Shown in pieces: positions 45,110 through 56,652 of a stretch of 64,000 nucleotides of DNA. This stretch comes from Halomonas sp. KG2. GTDB lineage: Bacteria > Pseudomonadota > Gammaproteobacteria > Pseudomonadales > Halomonadaceae. The notes under the pieces are model-generated. The model was not told the origin of the DNA. It was given only the letters and a program-made list of their open reading frames with translations, and searched no databases. The DNA lies in assembly GCA_030440445.1 (NCBI GenBank), contig CP098528.1, positions 2,232,001 through 2,296,000 of the forward strand, written 5' to 3'. The translations under genes were made by a program, and so were the position numbers. Every line of letters starts with the position of its first letter. The stretch's first letter is position 1.

Positions 45110-46786
45110 TTAGTCTTGGCCCATCTGCTGTTTGATTAGATCACCGATAGTGGTCGGACCACCTGCTTCCGGCTCTTGATCACGCAGCTTCTTCAGATTT
45201 TGACGAGTATCATCTTGCTCTTTCGCTTTAACCGACAGATTGATCTGACGGCTCTTACGATCAACGCTCACGATACGCGCTTCAATGCTATCGCCTTCAT
45301 TCAGCACGTTACGGGCATCTTCAATGCGATCAGCACTGATTTCAGACGCCTTGAGGATAGCAACAACATCAGTCGCTAGCTCAACGTGTGCTTCTTTGGC
45401 ATCAACTTCTACGATACGGCCTGTAACGATGCTGCCTTTGTCGTTAACCGACAGATATTCAGCTACTGGATCGGAATCCATTTGCTTAATACCTAAGGAG
45501 ATACGCTCACGCTCAGGATCGATTGAAAGAATAACGGCTTCAGCTTCGTCACCTTTCTTGAAGTTACGGACGGCTTCTTCGCCAGTTTCTGTCCAAGAGA
45601 TATCGGACAGGTGAACCAGACCATCAATACCGCCTTCAAGGCCGATAAAGATACCAAAGTCAGTGATTGACTTGATGGTACCTGAAACACGATCGCCCTT
45701 GTTGTATTCAGCGTTGAAAGTTTCCCATGGATTAGCAGTACACTGCTTGATACCCAGAGAAATACGACGACGCTCTTCATCGATGTCAAGAACCATAACG
45801 TCAACATCGTCGCCCACTTGGACAACTTTAGACGGATGGATATTCTTGTTAGTCCAGTCCATTTCTGAAACGTGAACCAGACCTTCGACGCCCTCTTCCA
45901 GCTCAGCAAAGCAGCCGTAGTCAGTCAGATTAGTGACAACTGCGTGCACTTTGGTGCCTTCCGGGTAACGGTCTTTGATGTTGACCCAAGGATCTTCACC
46001 CAGCTGCTTAAGACCAAGTGATACGCGGTTACGCTCACGGTCAAACTTCAGCACTTTGACGTTGATTTCGTCGCCAACAGCAACGATTTCGGACGGATGC
46101 TTGATGCGCTTCCACGCCATATCAGTGATGTGCAGCAGACCATCAACGCCGCCGAGATCAACGAAGGCACCGTAATCAGTCAAGTTCTTAACGATACCTT
46201 TGATTTGCTGACCTTCCTGCAGGGTAGCCAGCAGTGCTTCACGCTCAGCACTGTTTTCAGCTTCCAGCACGGCACGACGCGAAACAACGACGTTGTTGCG
46301 CTTCGGGTCAAGCTTGATGACTTTGAAGTCTAGCTCTTTGTTTTCCAGGTGCGCAGTGTCACGAACCGGACGAACGTCAACCAGAGAGCCCGGCAAGAAG
46401 GCACGGATAGAGTCGACGTCGACTGTGAAGCCGCCTTTGACCTTACCGTTGATCACGCCCTTGACGACTTCGTCTTTCTCGAAGGCTGCTTCCAGAATCT
46501 TCCAAGCTTCTGCGCGCTTGGCTTTTTCACGGGACAGACGCGTTTCACCGAAGCCATCTTCTACGGCTTCAAGTGCAACGTGCACGTCGTCACCGATAGC
46601 GATGGTCAGTTCACCGTTCTCATCGCGGAATTGTGACGCAGGGATCTGACCTTCAGATTTCAGACCAGCGTTAACGGTAACCCAGTCACCGTCAATGTCG
46701 ACAACCTGAGCCGCGACAATTGCGCCTGGCTCCATGTTGATGTCGTTAAGAGACTGTTCAAACAGTTCAGCAAAGCTTTCGCTCAT
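45110..46786 (-). CDS. rpsA: 30S ribosomal protein S1
   Basis: 558 residues with six S1 (OB-fold) repeats, the normal size in gammaproteobacteria; repeats start at about residues 20, 105, 190, 275, 362 and 450, with the clear forms [15 protein letters not shown] and [16 protein letters not shown]. It binds mRNA leaders on the small ribosomal subunit. The 184-bp leader before the start contains two small hairpins and is typical of S1 autogenous control. It follows cmk and ends at a strong terminator. The ihfB gene that follows rpsA in E. coli and P. aeruginosa is absent. Confidence 0.97.
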   Translation of the reverse strand: MSESFAELFEQSLNDINMEPGAIVAAQVVDIDGDWVTVNAGLKSEGQIPASQFRDENGELTIAIGDDVHVALEAVEDGFGETRLSREKAKRAEAWKILEAAFEKDEVVKGVINGKVKGGFTVDVDSIRAFLPGSLVDVRPVRDTAHLENKELDFKVIKLDPKRNNVVVSRRAVLEAENSAEREALLATLQEGQQIKGIVKNLTDYGAFVDLGGVDGLLHITDMAWKRIKHPSEIVAVGDEINVKVLKFDRERNRVSLGLKQLGEDPWVNIKDRYPEGTKVHAVVTNLTDYGCFAELEEGVEGLVHVSEMDWTNKNIHPSKVVQVGDDVDVMVLDIDEERRRISLGIKQCTANPWETFNAEYNKGDRVSGTIKSITDFGIFIGLEGGIDGLVHLSDISWTETGEEAVRNFKKGDEAEAVILSIDPERERISLGIKQMDSDPVAEYLSVNDKGSIVTGRIVEVDAKEAHVELATDVVAILKASEISADRIEDARNVLNEGDSIEARIVSVDRKSRQINLSVKAKEQDDTRQNLKKLRDQEPEAGGPTTIGDLIKQQMGQD

Positions 46787-46813
46787 GGTTTTCCTACGTG
46801 ATCAACGTTGTTG

Positions 46814-46851
46814 AGGCATAAATGCCTTCTCCGTACCACCAGCGAGTACGG
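46814..46851 (-). promoter_or_regulatory. Structured rpsA leader
   Basis: Two consecutive dyads within 65 nt of the rpsA start: AGGCAT/ATGCCT (46814-46827) and CCGTAC/GTACGG (46831-46851). E. coli S1 represses its own translation through a folded leader; a similar role is inferred here. Confidence 0.4.
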
Positions 46852-46970
46852 GCCTAATGTCATTCAGCTTCTGGAGGTGTTAGCGCTGGTTAGACCTGAC
46901 CGGGCTCTCTGATATGGAGTTATCGCCCTGCCACGTCGTGACACCTTTCCAAAAACGCCGCAAGGGAGAA

Positions 46971-47660
46971 TCAAATGCCGCTTACTATGCCACGTTGGTC
47001 TAGTAATTCGGTCAACTGATCAACCACTTCCGGTATGCTCAGGCATGTGGTATCAAGCGTAATGGCATCATCTGCCGGCTTGAGAGGAGCCACACTGCGC
47101 TGCGTATCGCGTGCATCGCGCGCCTGAATCTCCTTTAAAAGACTCGATAGACTAGCATCCACCCCGGCTTCCTGCAACTGTAGATGCCTACGCCGAGCCC
47201 GCTCCTGCGCACTTGCGGTCAGAAAAATTTTTAATGGCGCATCAGGGAACACCACGGTTCCCATATCACGGCCGTCGGCTACCAGGCCAGGTGGTTGTTG
47301 AAAATCTCGCTGACGCTGAAGCAGCGCTTCACGAACTTGCGGTAGAGCCGCCACACGGGATGCCCGCTCACCTGCCTGCTCTGTTCGTATCGCTCGGGAA
47401 ACGTCTTCACCTTCTAAAAGCGTTTGAGGCTGCCCACCTAGTACCGGGAAAGCGACATCAAGCTGCTCAGCAAGCAACGCCAACGACGCCTCATCATCCA
47501 ACGCCACGTCATGCTTTAAAGCTGCCTGAGCAGTAAGCCGATAAAGCGCCCCACTGTCTAATAGGTGCCACCCCAGGCGTTCGGCGACCAACCCACTGAT
47601 GGTGCCTTTACCGGCACCACCCGGTCCGTCAATCGTTAGCACGGGGGCTTTAATCGGCAT
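46971..47660 (-). CDS. cmk: Cytidylate kinase
   Basis: Phosphorylates (d)CMP. 229 residues from the ATG at 47660 (GGAG at 6 nt), with the P-loop GPGGAGKGT (12-20), [11 protein letters not shown] (about 130) and RRRHLQL lid arginines. Its start overlaps the end of the tyrA-aroA gene by 11 bp, and rpsA follows 184 bp later, the usual order cmk-rpsA. Confidence 0.96.
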   Translation of the reverse strand: MPIKAPVLTIDGPGGAGKGTISGLVAERLGWHLLDSGALYRLTAQAALKHDVALDDEASLALLAEQLDVAFPVLGGQPQTLLEGEDVSRAIRTEQAGERASRVAALPQVREALLQRQRDFQQPPGLVADGRDMGTVVFPDAPLKIFLTASAQERARRRHLQLQEAGVDASLSSLLKEIQARDARDTQRSVAPLKPADDAITLDTTCLSIPEVVDQLTELLDQRGIVSGI

Positions 47661-49956
47661 TAGCTCCCTCCACACTTACCTGCATACCGATACGCTGCGC
47701 TAAGGTCACAAAATCAGGGAAAGAGGTGGCCACATTTGCGCAGTCATCAATAATAATCTCATCGCTTGCACGCAAAGAGGCTATTGCAAACGCCATGGCA
47801 ATACGGTGATCACCTAAGCTGTCGATACGCCCGCCACCGTAGCTCGCCACAGAATCGTCGGCATTACCAACAATATCAATGCCATCTTCAACAACTGTGT
47901 GTTCAACGCCTAGTATTGCCAGCCCATCAGCCATTGCCTGAATCCGATCAGACTCCTTGACCCGCAGCTCTTCAGCACCACGCAAGCGCGTTTTGCCTTG
48001 CGCGTTAGCAGCCGCGATAAACAGTGCGGGAAACTCATCAATGGCAAGCGGTACTTGATCAACCGGGATATCAATCCCTTTTAAAGGCGCATAGCGAATC
48101 CGGATATCCGCCACCGGCTCACCGCCTACCTCGTGCTGATTTTCAAGCGTTAAGTCAGCCCCCATCAGGCTGAGGATGTTAATCACACCAACACGCGTAG
48201 GATTGATACCTACGTGCTCAAGGGTAATGTCAGCCCCTGGCGTAATAGCCGCAGCGACGAGGAAGAACGTGGCAGAAGAAATATCAGAAGGAACATCAAT
48301 CGGGCTTGCCGCCAGCTTACCGCCACCTTGAAGCCAGCAAGTATCGCCTTCGCGCGAGACCTCGTAGCCAAAACCATTAAGCATACGTTCAGTGTGATCG
48401 CGAGTAGGCGCAGGCTCACGAACGCGAGTTTCACCTTCGGCGTACATACCGGCTAACAGCAAGCAGGATTTCACCTGCGCACTGGCCATGGGCATGTCGT
48501 AGTAAATACCCTTCAATGGGGCGCCACCTTTAATTTTAAGTGGCGGGCGGCCACCTTCAGCGGTGTCGATAGTCGCCCCCATCAAACGCAGAGGGTCAGC
48601 AACACGCCCCATTGGCCGCTTGGTTAACGACTCGTCACCGGTTAGCTCACTGTCAAACGCTTGGCCTGCCAATAATCCAGCAAATAGGCGCATGGCAGTA
48701 CCCGAATTACCTACATACAGGGGACCTGCCGGGGCTTTCAAGCCATGCATCCCTACACCATGAATAGTAACCCGCCCTTGATATGGCCCCTCAATGGCAA
48801 CACCCATTTCACGAAAAGACTGCAGTGTCGCAAGACTGTCCTCACCTTCAAGAAACCCTTTAACCTCGGTGACTCCCTCCGCCAAAGCACCCAGCATAAT
48901 GGAGCGATGGGACATTGATTTATCGCCCGGCACGCGCAGACGGCCTTGCGCCTGGCCGCCCGGCTGCACCCGATAAGTCACTTTACCGTGTGGTTGCATA
49001 TGATATTCCGCCTGATAGCTGGTTTTATTCAATAACGTATCGAAATAATGGCGTGCATGACTGGCACGATCAAACGTTGCAATAAGGGCATCGCTATCGC
49101 CACTTTCTACCGCCTTCCGCAACCGAGCGAGCCCCGCCTCAAAATCATCTAACGACGACAAGACGGCGTCCCGGTTGGCAATAAAGATATCTCGCCACAT
49201 AACAGGGTCGCTGCCCGCGATTCGGGTAAAATCACGAAACCCACCGGCTGCATAGCGAAAGATCTCTAACCGCTCGTCTTGACGTGCCAGCGTATCGACC
49301 AACGAAAATGCCAGTAAATGCGGCAAATGACTGGTACGTGCCAACACTTGGTCGTGCCGCTCTACACTCATTTGCAGTACGTCTGCGCCAGTGGCACACC
49401 ACAACGCCTCAACCCGCGCAAGCGCTCCTGCGTCGACATTCGGCTCCGGCGTTAGTATCACTTTGTGATTGATATAGAGGGCGGAGTCTGCTGCGGCAAC
49501 ACCACTTTTTTCAGAGCCTGCAATAGGATGACCTAGCACCACTGAAGGGGGCACCTCCCCGAAGGCACGCACAGCACAGTCACGGATCGTCGCTTTCGTG
49601 CTGCCCACATCGGTAATCACCACGTTTTTAGACGCACGGTGAAGCGAACCTGCCAGGGTGGTCATCACACTCTCCATGGCCAATACCGGTACGGCCAAAA
49701 TCACCATAGAGACGTCATCAAGCAGTTCTGCTAGCTGCGAACCGCCATGATCTATCAATCCTAAATCAATCCCCAAGGCGATTTCTGACGCATTGGAGTC
49801 ACACGCTGAAATATGCCCTTTGAAACCTGAGTGCCGTAGCGCGGCGGCCAGCGACCCTCCGATCAAGCCAAGGCCAACAATCAGCAGGTGTGACTCTTGG
49901 CAAGATGAGCGAACGCCAGCGCTAGATTCCAACGCTTGCACAGCACACTCCGTCAC
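47650..49956 (-). CDS. tyrA-aroA: Fused prephenate dehydrogenase / 5-enolpyruvylshikimate-3-phosphate synthase
   Basis: A 768-residue fusion. Residues about 1-310 are an NAD(P) prephenate or arogenate dehydrogenase ([10 protein letters not shown] about 28-37; [24 protein letters not shown]), and about 325-768 an EPSP synthase (PGDKSMSHR about 344-352; [22 protein letters not shown]). The EPSPS active-site run GNSGTAMR keeps the glycine of class I enzymes. The start is GTG, overlapping the pheA stop as GTGA. The same fusion occurs in Pseudomonas. The protein supplies two steps of the shikimate and tyrosine pathway. Confidence 0.96.
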   Translation of the reverse strand: MTECAVQALESSAGVRSSCQESHLLIVGLGLIGGSLAAALRHSGFKGHISACDSNASEIALGIDLGLIDHGGSQLAELLDDVSMVILAVPVLAMESVMTTLAGSLHRASKNVVITDVGSTKATIRDCAVRAFGEVPPSVVLGHPIAGSEKSGVAAADSALYINHKVILTPEPNVDAGALARVEALWCATGADVLQMSVERHDQVLARTSHLPHLLAFSLVDTLARQDERLEIFRYAAGGFRDFTRIAGSDPVMWRDIFIANRDAVLSSLDDFEAGLARLRKAVESGDSDALIATFDRASHARHYFDTLLNKTSYQAEYHMQPHGKVTYRVQPGGQAQGRLRVPGDKSMSHRSIMLGALAEGVTEVKGFLEGEDSLATLQSFREMGVAIEGPYQGRVTIHGVGMHGLKAPAGPLYVGNSGTAMRLFAGLLAGQAFDSELTGDESLTKRPMGRVADPLRLMGATIDTAEGGRPPLKIKGGAPLKGIYYDMPMASAQVKSCLLLAGMYAEGETRVREPAPTRDHTERMLNGFGYEVSREGDTCWLQGGGKLAASPIDVPSDISSATFFLVAAAITPGADITLEHVGINPTRVGVINILSLMGADLTLENQHEVGGEPVADIRIRYAPLKGIDIPVDQVPLAIDEFPALFIAAANAQGKTRLRGAEELRVKESDRIQAMADGLAILGVEHTVVEDGIDIVGNADDSVASYGGGRIDSLGDHRIAMAFAIASLRASDEIIIDDCANVATSFPDFVTLAQRIGMQVSVEGANAD

Positions 49957-51044
49957 AGCACGCCTAGAGGATAGGAGCCAAGCACACGCAGCTCAGAAGC
50001 ACGTAACCTTACTTCTTCGAGCACTGCTGCTACCTGCGGCTCATCTCGATGCCCTTTGAAATCGATAAAGAACACATAATTCCAAACACCAGTCCGCGAG
50101 GGCCGTGTTTCGATCCGCGTTAAATCAATGCGGTGACGATGGAACGGTTCCAGCAGATCATGCAATGCACCGGGCTGGTTACGCATAGCGACAACAATTG
50201 AGGTTTTATCCTCGCCAGATATCGGCACATCTTGATTACCAATAATCAGAAAGCGCGTGGAATTATCAGGGCGATCTTCAATCTTTTCGGCAATGCGCTC
50301 TAGACCATACAGCTTGGCCGCCATATCTCCGGCAATTGCTGCACTGTGCCACTCTGTTTTGACCAGCTTGGCAGCTTCTGCGTTAGAGGAAACAGGCACC
50401 CGTTCAGCGTGGGGATAGTGAGCATCCAGCCATTTACGGCACTGGCCAAACGACTGCGGGTGGGAATAGATGCGTGAGACCTTATCCCGACGCGTGGTTT
50501 CACTAATGAGCAGGTGGTGGTGAATGCGCAGTACTACTTCACCGCAAATCTTGATTGACGAGTCCATAAAGGTGTCGAGCGTGTGATTGACGACCCCTTC
50601 GGTGGAGTTCTCTACCGGCACCACCCCATAATGAACAGCACCTGCCTCTACTTCACGAAAAACTTCATCAATCGCTGCCATCGGCATGCTGACAGCACTT
50701 TCACCAAAGTGCTTAAGCGCCGCCTGCTGGGTAAATGTACCCTCTGGGCCTAGGTAGGCAACTTTGACAGGCTGCTCCAACGCAAGGCACGCCGACATAA
50801 TCTCGCGAAACAGTCTCGCCATCTCTTCTGAGTCTAGCGGGCCAGGATTCAATGACATAATGCGGCGCAGCACCTGCGCCTCCCGCTCAGGACGATAAAA
50901 TACGGCGTCTTTATCTTGAGCAAGCTTAACGTGTGCCACCTGCTGGGCGCAGTTGGCGCGCTCACTAATCAAGCGCAGAATATCGCCATCCAACTGGTCG
51001 ATACGTTGACGTAAGTCGTCTAATTTAATTGGCGTATCGGACAT
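49953..51044 (-). CDS. pheA: P-protein: chorismate mutase / prephenate dehydratase
   Basis: 363 residues with three parts: AroQ chorismate mutase (about 5-90, LRQRIDQLDGDILRLISER), prephenate dehydratase (about 95-270, with LGPEGTFTQQAA and VPVENSTEG) and a C-terminal ACT domain with GALHDLL and IETRPSR that binds phenylalanine for feedback inhibition (ESRP in enterics). GAGG precedes the ATG. It overlaps tyrA-aroA by 4 bp and follows serC by 5 bp. Confidence 0.96.
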   Translation of the reverse strand: MSDTPIKLDDLRQRIDQLDGDILRLISERANCAQQVAHVKLAQDKDAVFYRPEREAQVLRRIMSLNPGPLDSEEMARLFREIMSACLALEQPVKVAYLGPEGTFTQQAALKHFGESAVSMPMAAIDEVFREVEAGAVHYGVVPVENSTEGVVNHTLDTFMDSSIKICGEVVLRIHHHLLISETTRRDKVSRIYSHPQSFGQCRKWLDAHYPHAERVPVSSNAEAAKLVKTEWHSAAIAGDMAAKLYGLERIAEKIEDRPDNSTRFLIIGNQDVPISGEDKTSIVVAMRNQPGALHDLLEPFHRHRIDLTRIETRPSRTGVWNYVFFIDFKGHRDEPQVAAVLEEVRLRASELRVLGSYPLGVL

Positions 51045-51049
51045 GATGG

Positions 51050-52153
51050 TTAGCCTCTTCGTTGTTCAAAATCCGCCATAAAGGCGATTAGCGCGTCAAC
51101 GGCCTCTTCAGGCACCGCGTTATATAAACTCGCACGCATGCCGCCAACACTACGATGGCCCTTTAGGTTAAGAAGCCCCGCCTCGTCAGCTTCTTGCAGG
51201 AATACGCTGTCTAAACTGCTATCGGCTAGCACAAACGGAACATTCATGCGGGAACGGTTACGGCTGGCAATCGGATTAGTATAAAAATCACTGGCATCAA
51301 TCGCGGCGTAAAGCTTCTGCGCTTTGCGCCGGTTAATGTCATCCATCACCTCTAAGCCACCGATGTCATCTTTTAACCACTGGAAAACAAGGCCTGCCAA
51401 GTACCATGCAAATGTTGGCGGCGTGTTGACCATAGAGCCTGCGTCCGCAAGCATTTGATAGTCAAACAGTGACGGAATGGAGCTAGGCGCTTTGCCGAGC
51501 AAATCATCACGAATAGCGACCAGGGTTAAGCCAGCCGGGCCAATGTTTTTCTGAGCCCCCGCGTAAATCACTCCAAACTGCGTCACATCAATAGGGCCGG
51601 ACAGAATGTTCGATGACATATCGCACACCAAAGGTACATCCGCGCCATCTGCACGTTGCACCCTTGGCGTGTAGTCGAACTCTAAGCCACCGATGGTTTC
51701 ATTTGAGGTGTAATGCAAATAGGCGGCATCGCTGCTAATCGCCAATGCATGTTCATCAGGCACCGCCGTATGACCATTGGCTTCACTGCACGCTGCCATA
51801 TGACAGCTAAACCCTAACCGCCGAGCTTCACTAATGGCCTTTTTACCCCAAATGCCCGTTTGGATAAAATTGGCGCTTCCCCCTTGTCCAAGCAAGTTCA
51901 TCGGCAGCATCGCAAACTGCATGCTGGCTCCGCCCTGCAAGAAGAGCACTTTGTAATTGCTGGGAATATCCAGCAAATGACGCAGGTCTGCTTCTGCTCG
52001 ATCAGCAATAGCGACAAATTCATCACTGCGATGACTCATCTCCATTACAGACAATCCACGCCCTTGAAAGTCCAGCAGTTCGTTGCGCGCACGCTCAAGC
52101 ACGGCAACAGGCAGGGCCGCTGGCCCTGCACAAAAGTTATAATGACGTGTCAT
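51050..52153 (-). CDS. serC: Phosphoserine aminotransferase
   Basis: 367 residues from the ATG at 52153, which overlaps the gyrA stop by 17 bp; the frame is open further but the [15 protein letters not shown] start is the family N-terminus. The PLP lysine is in [10 protein letters not shown] (about 197). It makes 3-phosphoserine (and 4-phosphohydroxythreonine for pyridoxine). The gyrA-serC-pheA-tyrA/aroA-cmk-rpsA order is the supra-operon known from Pseudomonas and relatives. Confidence 0.96.
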   Translation of the reverse strand: MTRHYNFCAGPAALPVAVLERARNELLDFQGRGLSVMEMSHRSDEFVAIADRAEADLRHLLDIPSNYKVLFLQGGASMQFAMLPMNLLGQGGSANFIQTGIWGKKAISEARRLGFSCHMAACSEANGHTAVPDEHALAISSDAAYLHYTSNETIGGLEFDYTPRVQRADGADVPLVCDMSSNILSGPIDVTQFGVIYAGAQKNIGPAGLTLVAIRDDLLGKAPSSIPSLFDYQMLADAGSMVNTPPTFAWYLAGLVFQWLKDDIGGLEVMDDINRRKAQKLYAAIDASDFYTNPIASRNRSRMNVPFVLADSSLDSVFLQEADEAGLLNLKGHRSVGGMRASLYNAVPEEAVDALIAFMADFEQRRG

Positions 52154-54911
52154 CGGTTCCCTGTTCCTGTTCGCCATCGTCAGCGTTATATGGCTTGCCG
52201 GGATCAACAGCATCGCTATCGACGACATCGGTATCAATCGCGCCGGCGTCTAGGGCGTCTGTTTCTGAACTATCTGACTCAAGCTCATCTATTTCGGCAG
52301 GCTCATCCACACGGACAGTTTTAACTAGTTTTTCTTCTTTACCCAGGCGAATCAGCATAACGCCCTGAGTATTTCGCGAGGTCGTTGACACTTCCTCAAC
52401 CCGAGTACGCACCAAGGTGCCACGATCAGTGATCAGCATCATTTCATCGCTGTCATAGACTTGCATGGCGGCCACCAGAGCACCGTTACGCTCGCTGGTT
52501 TGCATAGCAATAACACCCTGCCCACCACGACCACGCAGCGGGAATTCTTCCAGGCGCGTACGCTTACCGTAACCATTCTCACTGGCCGTGAGAATATAGA
52601 TCTGACCTTCCGCCTGAGCATTCTCGGCCGCAACAGCCTGGGTATCAGCATCTACATCGGCGTCATCTTCGGCGTCAATTTGCTGGCTCTTAGGAATGAT
52701 CAAGCTAATAACTTCAGCATCCCCTGCCAGGCGCATACCGCGCACACCGCGGGCAGTACGGCCCATAGCGCGCACATTGCCTTCTTCGAAGCGGATCGCC
52801 TTGCCGTTAGAGGAAAGCAGCATAGCGTGATCAGAGCCAGACGTAATAGCAGCCCCGACCAAACGATCGCCCTCTTCCAAATCAATGGCAATCAAGCCAA
52901 CACTACGTGGGCGAGAGAATTGCTCAAGACTGGTACGTTTAACGGTACCTTTCGCCGTGGCAAAGAAAATGTAGTGTTCAGGATCGTAATCACGCACTGG
53001 CAAAATGGCGTTGACGGCTTCGCCTTCTTCGAGCGGTAACATATTGACCAGCGGCTTGCCCCGAGAGCCACGACTGGCGTTCGGCATCTCATACACTTTC
53101 AGCCAATACACCTTGCCTCGGTTAGAGAACAGCAGCACGGTGTCATGGGTAGATGCGACCAGCAGGTGTTCGATAACGTCTTCATCTTTCATCGCGGTGG
53201 CGGACTTACCTCGCCCACCACGGCGCTGCGCCTGATAATCAGACAACGGCTGAGTCTTGGCGTAGCCTGAGCGGGAAACAGTGACCACCATATCTTCTTC
53301 AGCGATGAGATCTTCAATCGACAAATCAAGGTGGCTCGCCTGAATTTCCGTACGACGGTCATCGCCATACTGCTCACGTACAGCATGCAGCTCTTCTCGA
53401 ATGACTTCCATCAGACGCTCTGGAGACGCCAGGATGGTCGTAAATTCGGCGATTTTCTCAAGGATCGACAGGTATTCGTCTAACAGCTTCTCGGTTTCAA
53501 GACCCGTTAGGCGATGCAGACGAAGCTCTAGAATTGCTTGAGCCTGCGCGGGCGACAGTCGATATTCCGTCGCCGCCGTATTTAGACCAAACCCTTCATC
53601 TAGCTCTTCAGGCTTGCATGAGGTTGCGCCAGCGCGTTCCAGCATCGCGGTAACCTGACCAGGCTGCCACGTTTTAGCTAATAATTTTTCGCGCGCTTCA
53701 GAGGCATTGGGAGATGCCTTAATAAGCTCGATCACTTCATCAATGTTGGAGATGGCAACGGCCAAACCTTCCAACAAATGACCACGCTCACGGGCTTTTT
53801 TCAATTCATACAAGGTACGGCGAGTAACAACTTCACGGCGATGGCGAATAAACGCCTCAAGCATCTCTTTGAGGTTAAGAGTGCGCGGCTGGCCGTTTTC
53901 CAGCGCTACCATGTTAATCCCAAACACATTTTGCAATTGTGTTTGCGCAAACAAGTTGTTGACGACGACATCACCCGATTCGCCGCGTTTGATCTCGATC
54001 ACCACGCGCAGGCCGTCTTTATCCGACTCATCGCGGAGTTCAGCAATACCCTCGATTTTCTTCTCTTTTACCAGCTCAGCAATTTTCTCGATCAACCGCG
54101 CTTTATTCACCTGGTAAGGCAGTTCAGTGATAATAATGTGATCTCGACCACTCTTATCATCATGCTCAATCGTGTGGCAGGCACGCACATAGATACGCCC
54201 ACGCCCGGTGCGGTAGGCGTCTAAAATACCCGCGCGACCATTGATAATGCCCCCGGTAGGGAAATCCGGCCCTGGAATGTACTGCATGAGGTCATCAACG
54301 GTGAGCGTGTAATCATCAATTAACGCCAGACAACCATCAATTATTTCCCGCATATTATGGGGCGGGATATTGGTCGCCATGCCCACCGCAATCCCTGATG
54401 ACCCATTGATTAACAGGTTAGGAACTTTGGTTGGCAGCACGGCAGGAATACGTTCGGTGCCGTCGTAGTTATCGACCCAATCGACGGTGTCTTTTTCCAG
54501 GTCAGCTAGCAGCTCGTGGGCAAGGCGCGCCATGCGCACCTCGGTGTAACGCATGGCGGCCGCGTTATCACCGTCAATAGAACCAAAGTTACCCTGACCA
54601 TCCACCAGTACGTGACGCATGGAAAAGTGCTGGGCCATACGAACGATAGTGTCATACACCGCACTATCACCATGCGGATGGTATTTACCGATGACATCGC
54701 CGACGACACGCGCCGACTTCTTGTACGGTTTATTCCAATCGTTGCTCAGCTCGTGCATGGCAAAAAGCACGCGCCGGTGAACAGGCTTGAGGCCGTCACG
54801 CACATCAGGAAGAGCGCGACCGATAATGACACTCATCGCGTAGTCGAGGTACGACTGTTTAAGCTCGTCTTCAATATTGACGGGCAAGATTTCTCTGGCG
54901 ATGTCACCCAT
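52137..54911 (-). CDS. gyrA: DNA gyrase subunit A
   Basis: 924 residues from the ATG at 54911 (AGGA upstream). The numbering of the quinolone region matches E. coli exactly: [10 protein letters not shown] with Ser83 and Asp87, both wild type. The catalytic Tyr is in AMRYTEVRM (about 122) and the GyrA box QRRGGRG is present, so DNA wrapping is expected. Compared with the 875-residue E. coli protein there is a short acidic insertion in the C-terminal domain ([10 protein letters not shown], about 790) and an acidic, Asp/Glu-rich tail of about 60 residues, a trait seen in halophile proteins. A terminator hairpin lies in its leader. Confidence 0.97.
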   Translation of the reverse strand: MGDIAREILPVNIEDELKQSYLDYAMSVIIGRALPDVRDGLKPVHRRVLFAMHELSNDWNKPYKKSARVVGDVIGKYHPHGDSAVYDTIVRMAQHFSMRHVLVDGQGNFGSIDGDNAAAMRYTEVRMARLAHELLADLEKDTVDWVDNYDGTERIPAVLPTKVPNLLINGSSGIAVGMATNIPPHNMREIIDGCLALIDDYTLTVDDLMQYIPGPDFPTGGIINGRAGILDAYRTGRGRIYVRACHTIEHDDKSGRDHIIITELPYQVNKARLIEKIAELVKEKKIEGIAELRDESDKDGLRVVIEIKRGESGDVVVNNLFAQTQLQNVFGINMVALENGQPRTLNLKEMLEAFIRHRREVVTRRTLYELKKARERGHLLEGLAVAISNIDEVIELIKASPNASEAREKLLAKTWQPGQVTAMLERAGATSCKPEELDEGFGLNTAATEYRLSPAQAQAILELRLHRLTGLETEKLLDEYLSILEKIAEFTTILASPERLMEVIREELHAVREQYGDDRRTEIQASHLDLSIEDLIAEEDMVVTVSRSGYAKTQPLSDYQAQRRGGRGKSATAMKDEDVIEHLLVASTHDTVLLFSNRGKVYWLKVYEMPNASRGSRGKPLVNMLPLEEGEAVNAILPVRDYDPEHYIFFATAKGTVKRTSLEQFSRPRSVGLIAIDLEEGDRLVGAAITSGSDHAMLLSSNGKAIRFEEGNVRAMGRTARGVRGMRLAGDAEVISLIIPKSQQIDAEDDADVDADTQAVAAENAQAEGQIYILTASENGYGKRTRLEEFPLRGRGGQGVIAMQTSERNGALVAAMQVYDSDEMMLITDRGTLVRTRVEEVSTTSRNTQGVMLIRLGKEEKLVKTVRVDEPAEIDELESDSSETDALDAGAIDTDVVDSDAVDPGKPYNADDGEQEQGTDDTSL

Positions 54912-54962
54912 GAAAGTCAGATCCTTTGCACTGCATTGGCACTGCGAGAGTTGAAAGCGCTT

Positions 54963-54995
54963 AAAAAAGCCGCCCTTGAACCACAACAAGGCGGC
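54963..54995 (-). terminator. Terminator hairpin just upstream of gyrA
   Basis: On the minus strand GCCGCCTTG...CAAGGGCGGC (one bulge), loop of 8 nt, then six T residues. It ends transcripts of the thioesterase gene (stop at 55064) and lies 52 bp before the gyrA start, so the gyrA promoter must be within or past it, or the hairpin acts as an attenuator. Confidence 0.75.
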
Positions 54996-55063
54996 GCGCA
55001 GAGTCAGCACCATCATACCACTGCATAAGCACCATGGGCAGTCAGTGGCAACGGCATTACGCT

Positions 55064-55498
55064 TTACGCTAAAAAGGCGTCTTTATCGACCACAAGCCCC
55101 TCAAACACCTCTCGCACGTCTCCTTCAATAGGAGCGGCCTTATTCGCCTTCATATCTAGCAGCACAAAGGTCAAATCTGCCTGGGCAACCAGCACGCCGT
55201 CTTGACGCACAATTCGATGATGGCAAATCGCGCTACGCTCACCCACGTCTACTATGCCGGTCATAATCTGCAAATCATCGTTCTGAACAGCGGCCGCTCG
55301 ATAATCAATATTCAGATTGACCACGACAAACGCTCGACCTGCCCTATGAAGTTGATTTATCAGGCGCGGGTGGTCATCAAAAAAAGCCCAACGTCCCTCT
55401 TCCATAAATTCAAGATAGCGCGCGTTGTTGACGTGACCATAGCCGTCTAAATGGTAACCTCGTACCCGCAGCGCAACGCTAGATATTGCTGTAGACAT
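55064..55498 (-). CDS. Acyl-CoA thioesterase, 4HBT (YbgC-like) family
   Basis: A 144-residue hotdog-fold thioesterase. The active-site segment [21 protein letters not shown] has the conserved Asp18, His22 and Asn24/Asn25, and [12 protein letters not shown] is the central strand. The substrate acyl-CoA is unknown. A GGGGG-type ribosome site lies before the ATG. It is divergent from rdgC and closed by the hairpin in the gyrA leader. Confidence 0.87.
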   Translation of the reverse strand: MSTAISSVALRVRGYHLDGYGHVNNARYLEFMEEGRWAFFDDHPRLINQLHRAGRAFVVVNLNIDYRAAAVQNDDLQIMTGIVDVGERSAICHHRIVRQDGVLVAQADLTFVLLDMKANKAAPIEGDVREVFEGLVVDKDAFLA

Positions 55499-55655
55499 AA
55501 CACCCCCATTTCTAAAAATCTGTTAACCATTCACAAAACCTCTCAAATCAAACACAAGTTTTAAACCAGTGCAACAACAAGGCAATCCCCTAAGGCGCTG
55601 GTAGGAAAGGCTTGGTTTCGCCATAATGTGCCACCTTTTAAATAGGATTGGTGAC

Positions 55656-56594
55656 ATGTGGTTTAAGCACCTACATTTATACCGCCTTCACGGCGCCCCT
55701 GAGCTTGATAGCGATACACTAGCGAATGCACTCGACGAGCATGCAGCCAAGCCGCTAGGTAATGCGGATGCACGTCGTTTAGGGTGGACAGCCCCGGCAG
55801 GACGACTGGGTGGTGGCCAGCGGCTGCATGAAATCCAAGGCCACAGGCTACTTTCAGCCCTGCGCCAAGAGCGCTTGCTTCCTGCATCTGTCGTAAAAGA
55901 GGAAGTGGACGATAAAGTCGCTGATATCGAAGCCAGCGAAGGACGCAAGGTAACGCGCAAAGAAAAAACCGCGCTGAAAGAGCAAGTCACTGAGGAACTA
56001 ATGCCCCGCGCATTTGTTCGCAGTCAGAAAATCGATTTATGGTGGGATACGCGTCATCAATTAATTGGTGTCAATGCCAGCTCTCGTACACGGGCAGAAG
56101 ATGTACTGGATCTTCTGCGTGAAACGCTGGGCAGCTTGAAAGTCACGCCGCTGACATCACAAACACTGCCTATCCGTGCTATGACGCAATGGCTAGGCGA
56201 AGCGGAAAGCCGCCCTGCCGATCTTGTGTTAGGGGATCAGGTTGAGTTAAAAGCCAAAGGCGATGATGGCGTGCTACGTGCTCGCCAGGTCGATCTAGAC
56301 AGCGACGAGATCCAGCAACTGCTTGAAAGCGGACGTCAAGCCAGCAAGCTCGCAGTTAGCCTGGAAGGTCGTTTAAGCTTTGTTCTGCATGATGATTTAG
56401 CGCTGAAATCATTGCGTTTTGGCGATGCATTAATAGAGGAAGCTGATCACGCAGATGATGGCGATGATGCACTTGCTCGCTTAGAAACTGATTTTATTTT
56501 GATGGCGCAGGCACTTTCTGACGATATTCCTCGCCTAATCGAGTGGCTGGGTGGTGAAGCTCAGCGCGAAGCTGCTACGCAGCCAGACGCTTAA
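55656..56594 (+). CDS. rdgC: Recombination-associated protein RdgC
   Basis: 312 residues from the ATG at 55656. RdgC forms a ring-shaped dimer that coats duplex DNA and moderates RecA. The N-terminal MWFKHLHLYRL, GWTAPAG (about 43), the MPRAFVRSQKIDLWWD stretch and the Asp/Glu-rich C-terminus agree with the family. It is followed by the acyltransferase gene after 58 bp. Confidence 0.95.
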   Translation: MWFKHLHLYRLHGAPELDSDTLANALDEHAAKPLGNADARRLGWTAPAGRLGGGQRLHEIQGHRLLSALRQERLLPASVVKEEVDDKVADIEASEGRKVTRKEKTALKEQVTEELMPRAFVRSQKIDLWWDTRHQLIGVNASSRTRAEDVLDLLRETLGSLKVTPLTSQTLPIRAMTQWLGEAESRPADLVLGDQVELKAKGDDGVLRARQVDLDSDEIQQLLESGRQASKLAVSLEGRLSFVLHDDLALKSLRFGDALIEEADHADDGDDALARLETDFILMAQALSDDIPRLIEWLGGEAQREAATQPDA

Positions 56595-56652
56595 TTCAGC
56601 CGTTAGCCTGCTGATATAAACTGTTTATTTCTGCCTATATCCAACGGATCGC

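Noticed and set aside
52137..55016. Long open frames on the plus strand opposite gyrA and rpsA
   Set aside because: Shadows of strongly biased codons of the minus-strand genes; no start signals or homology.
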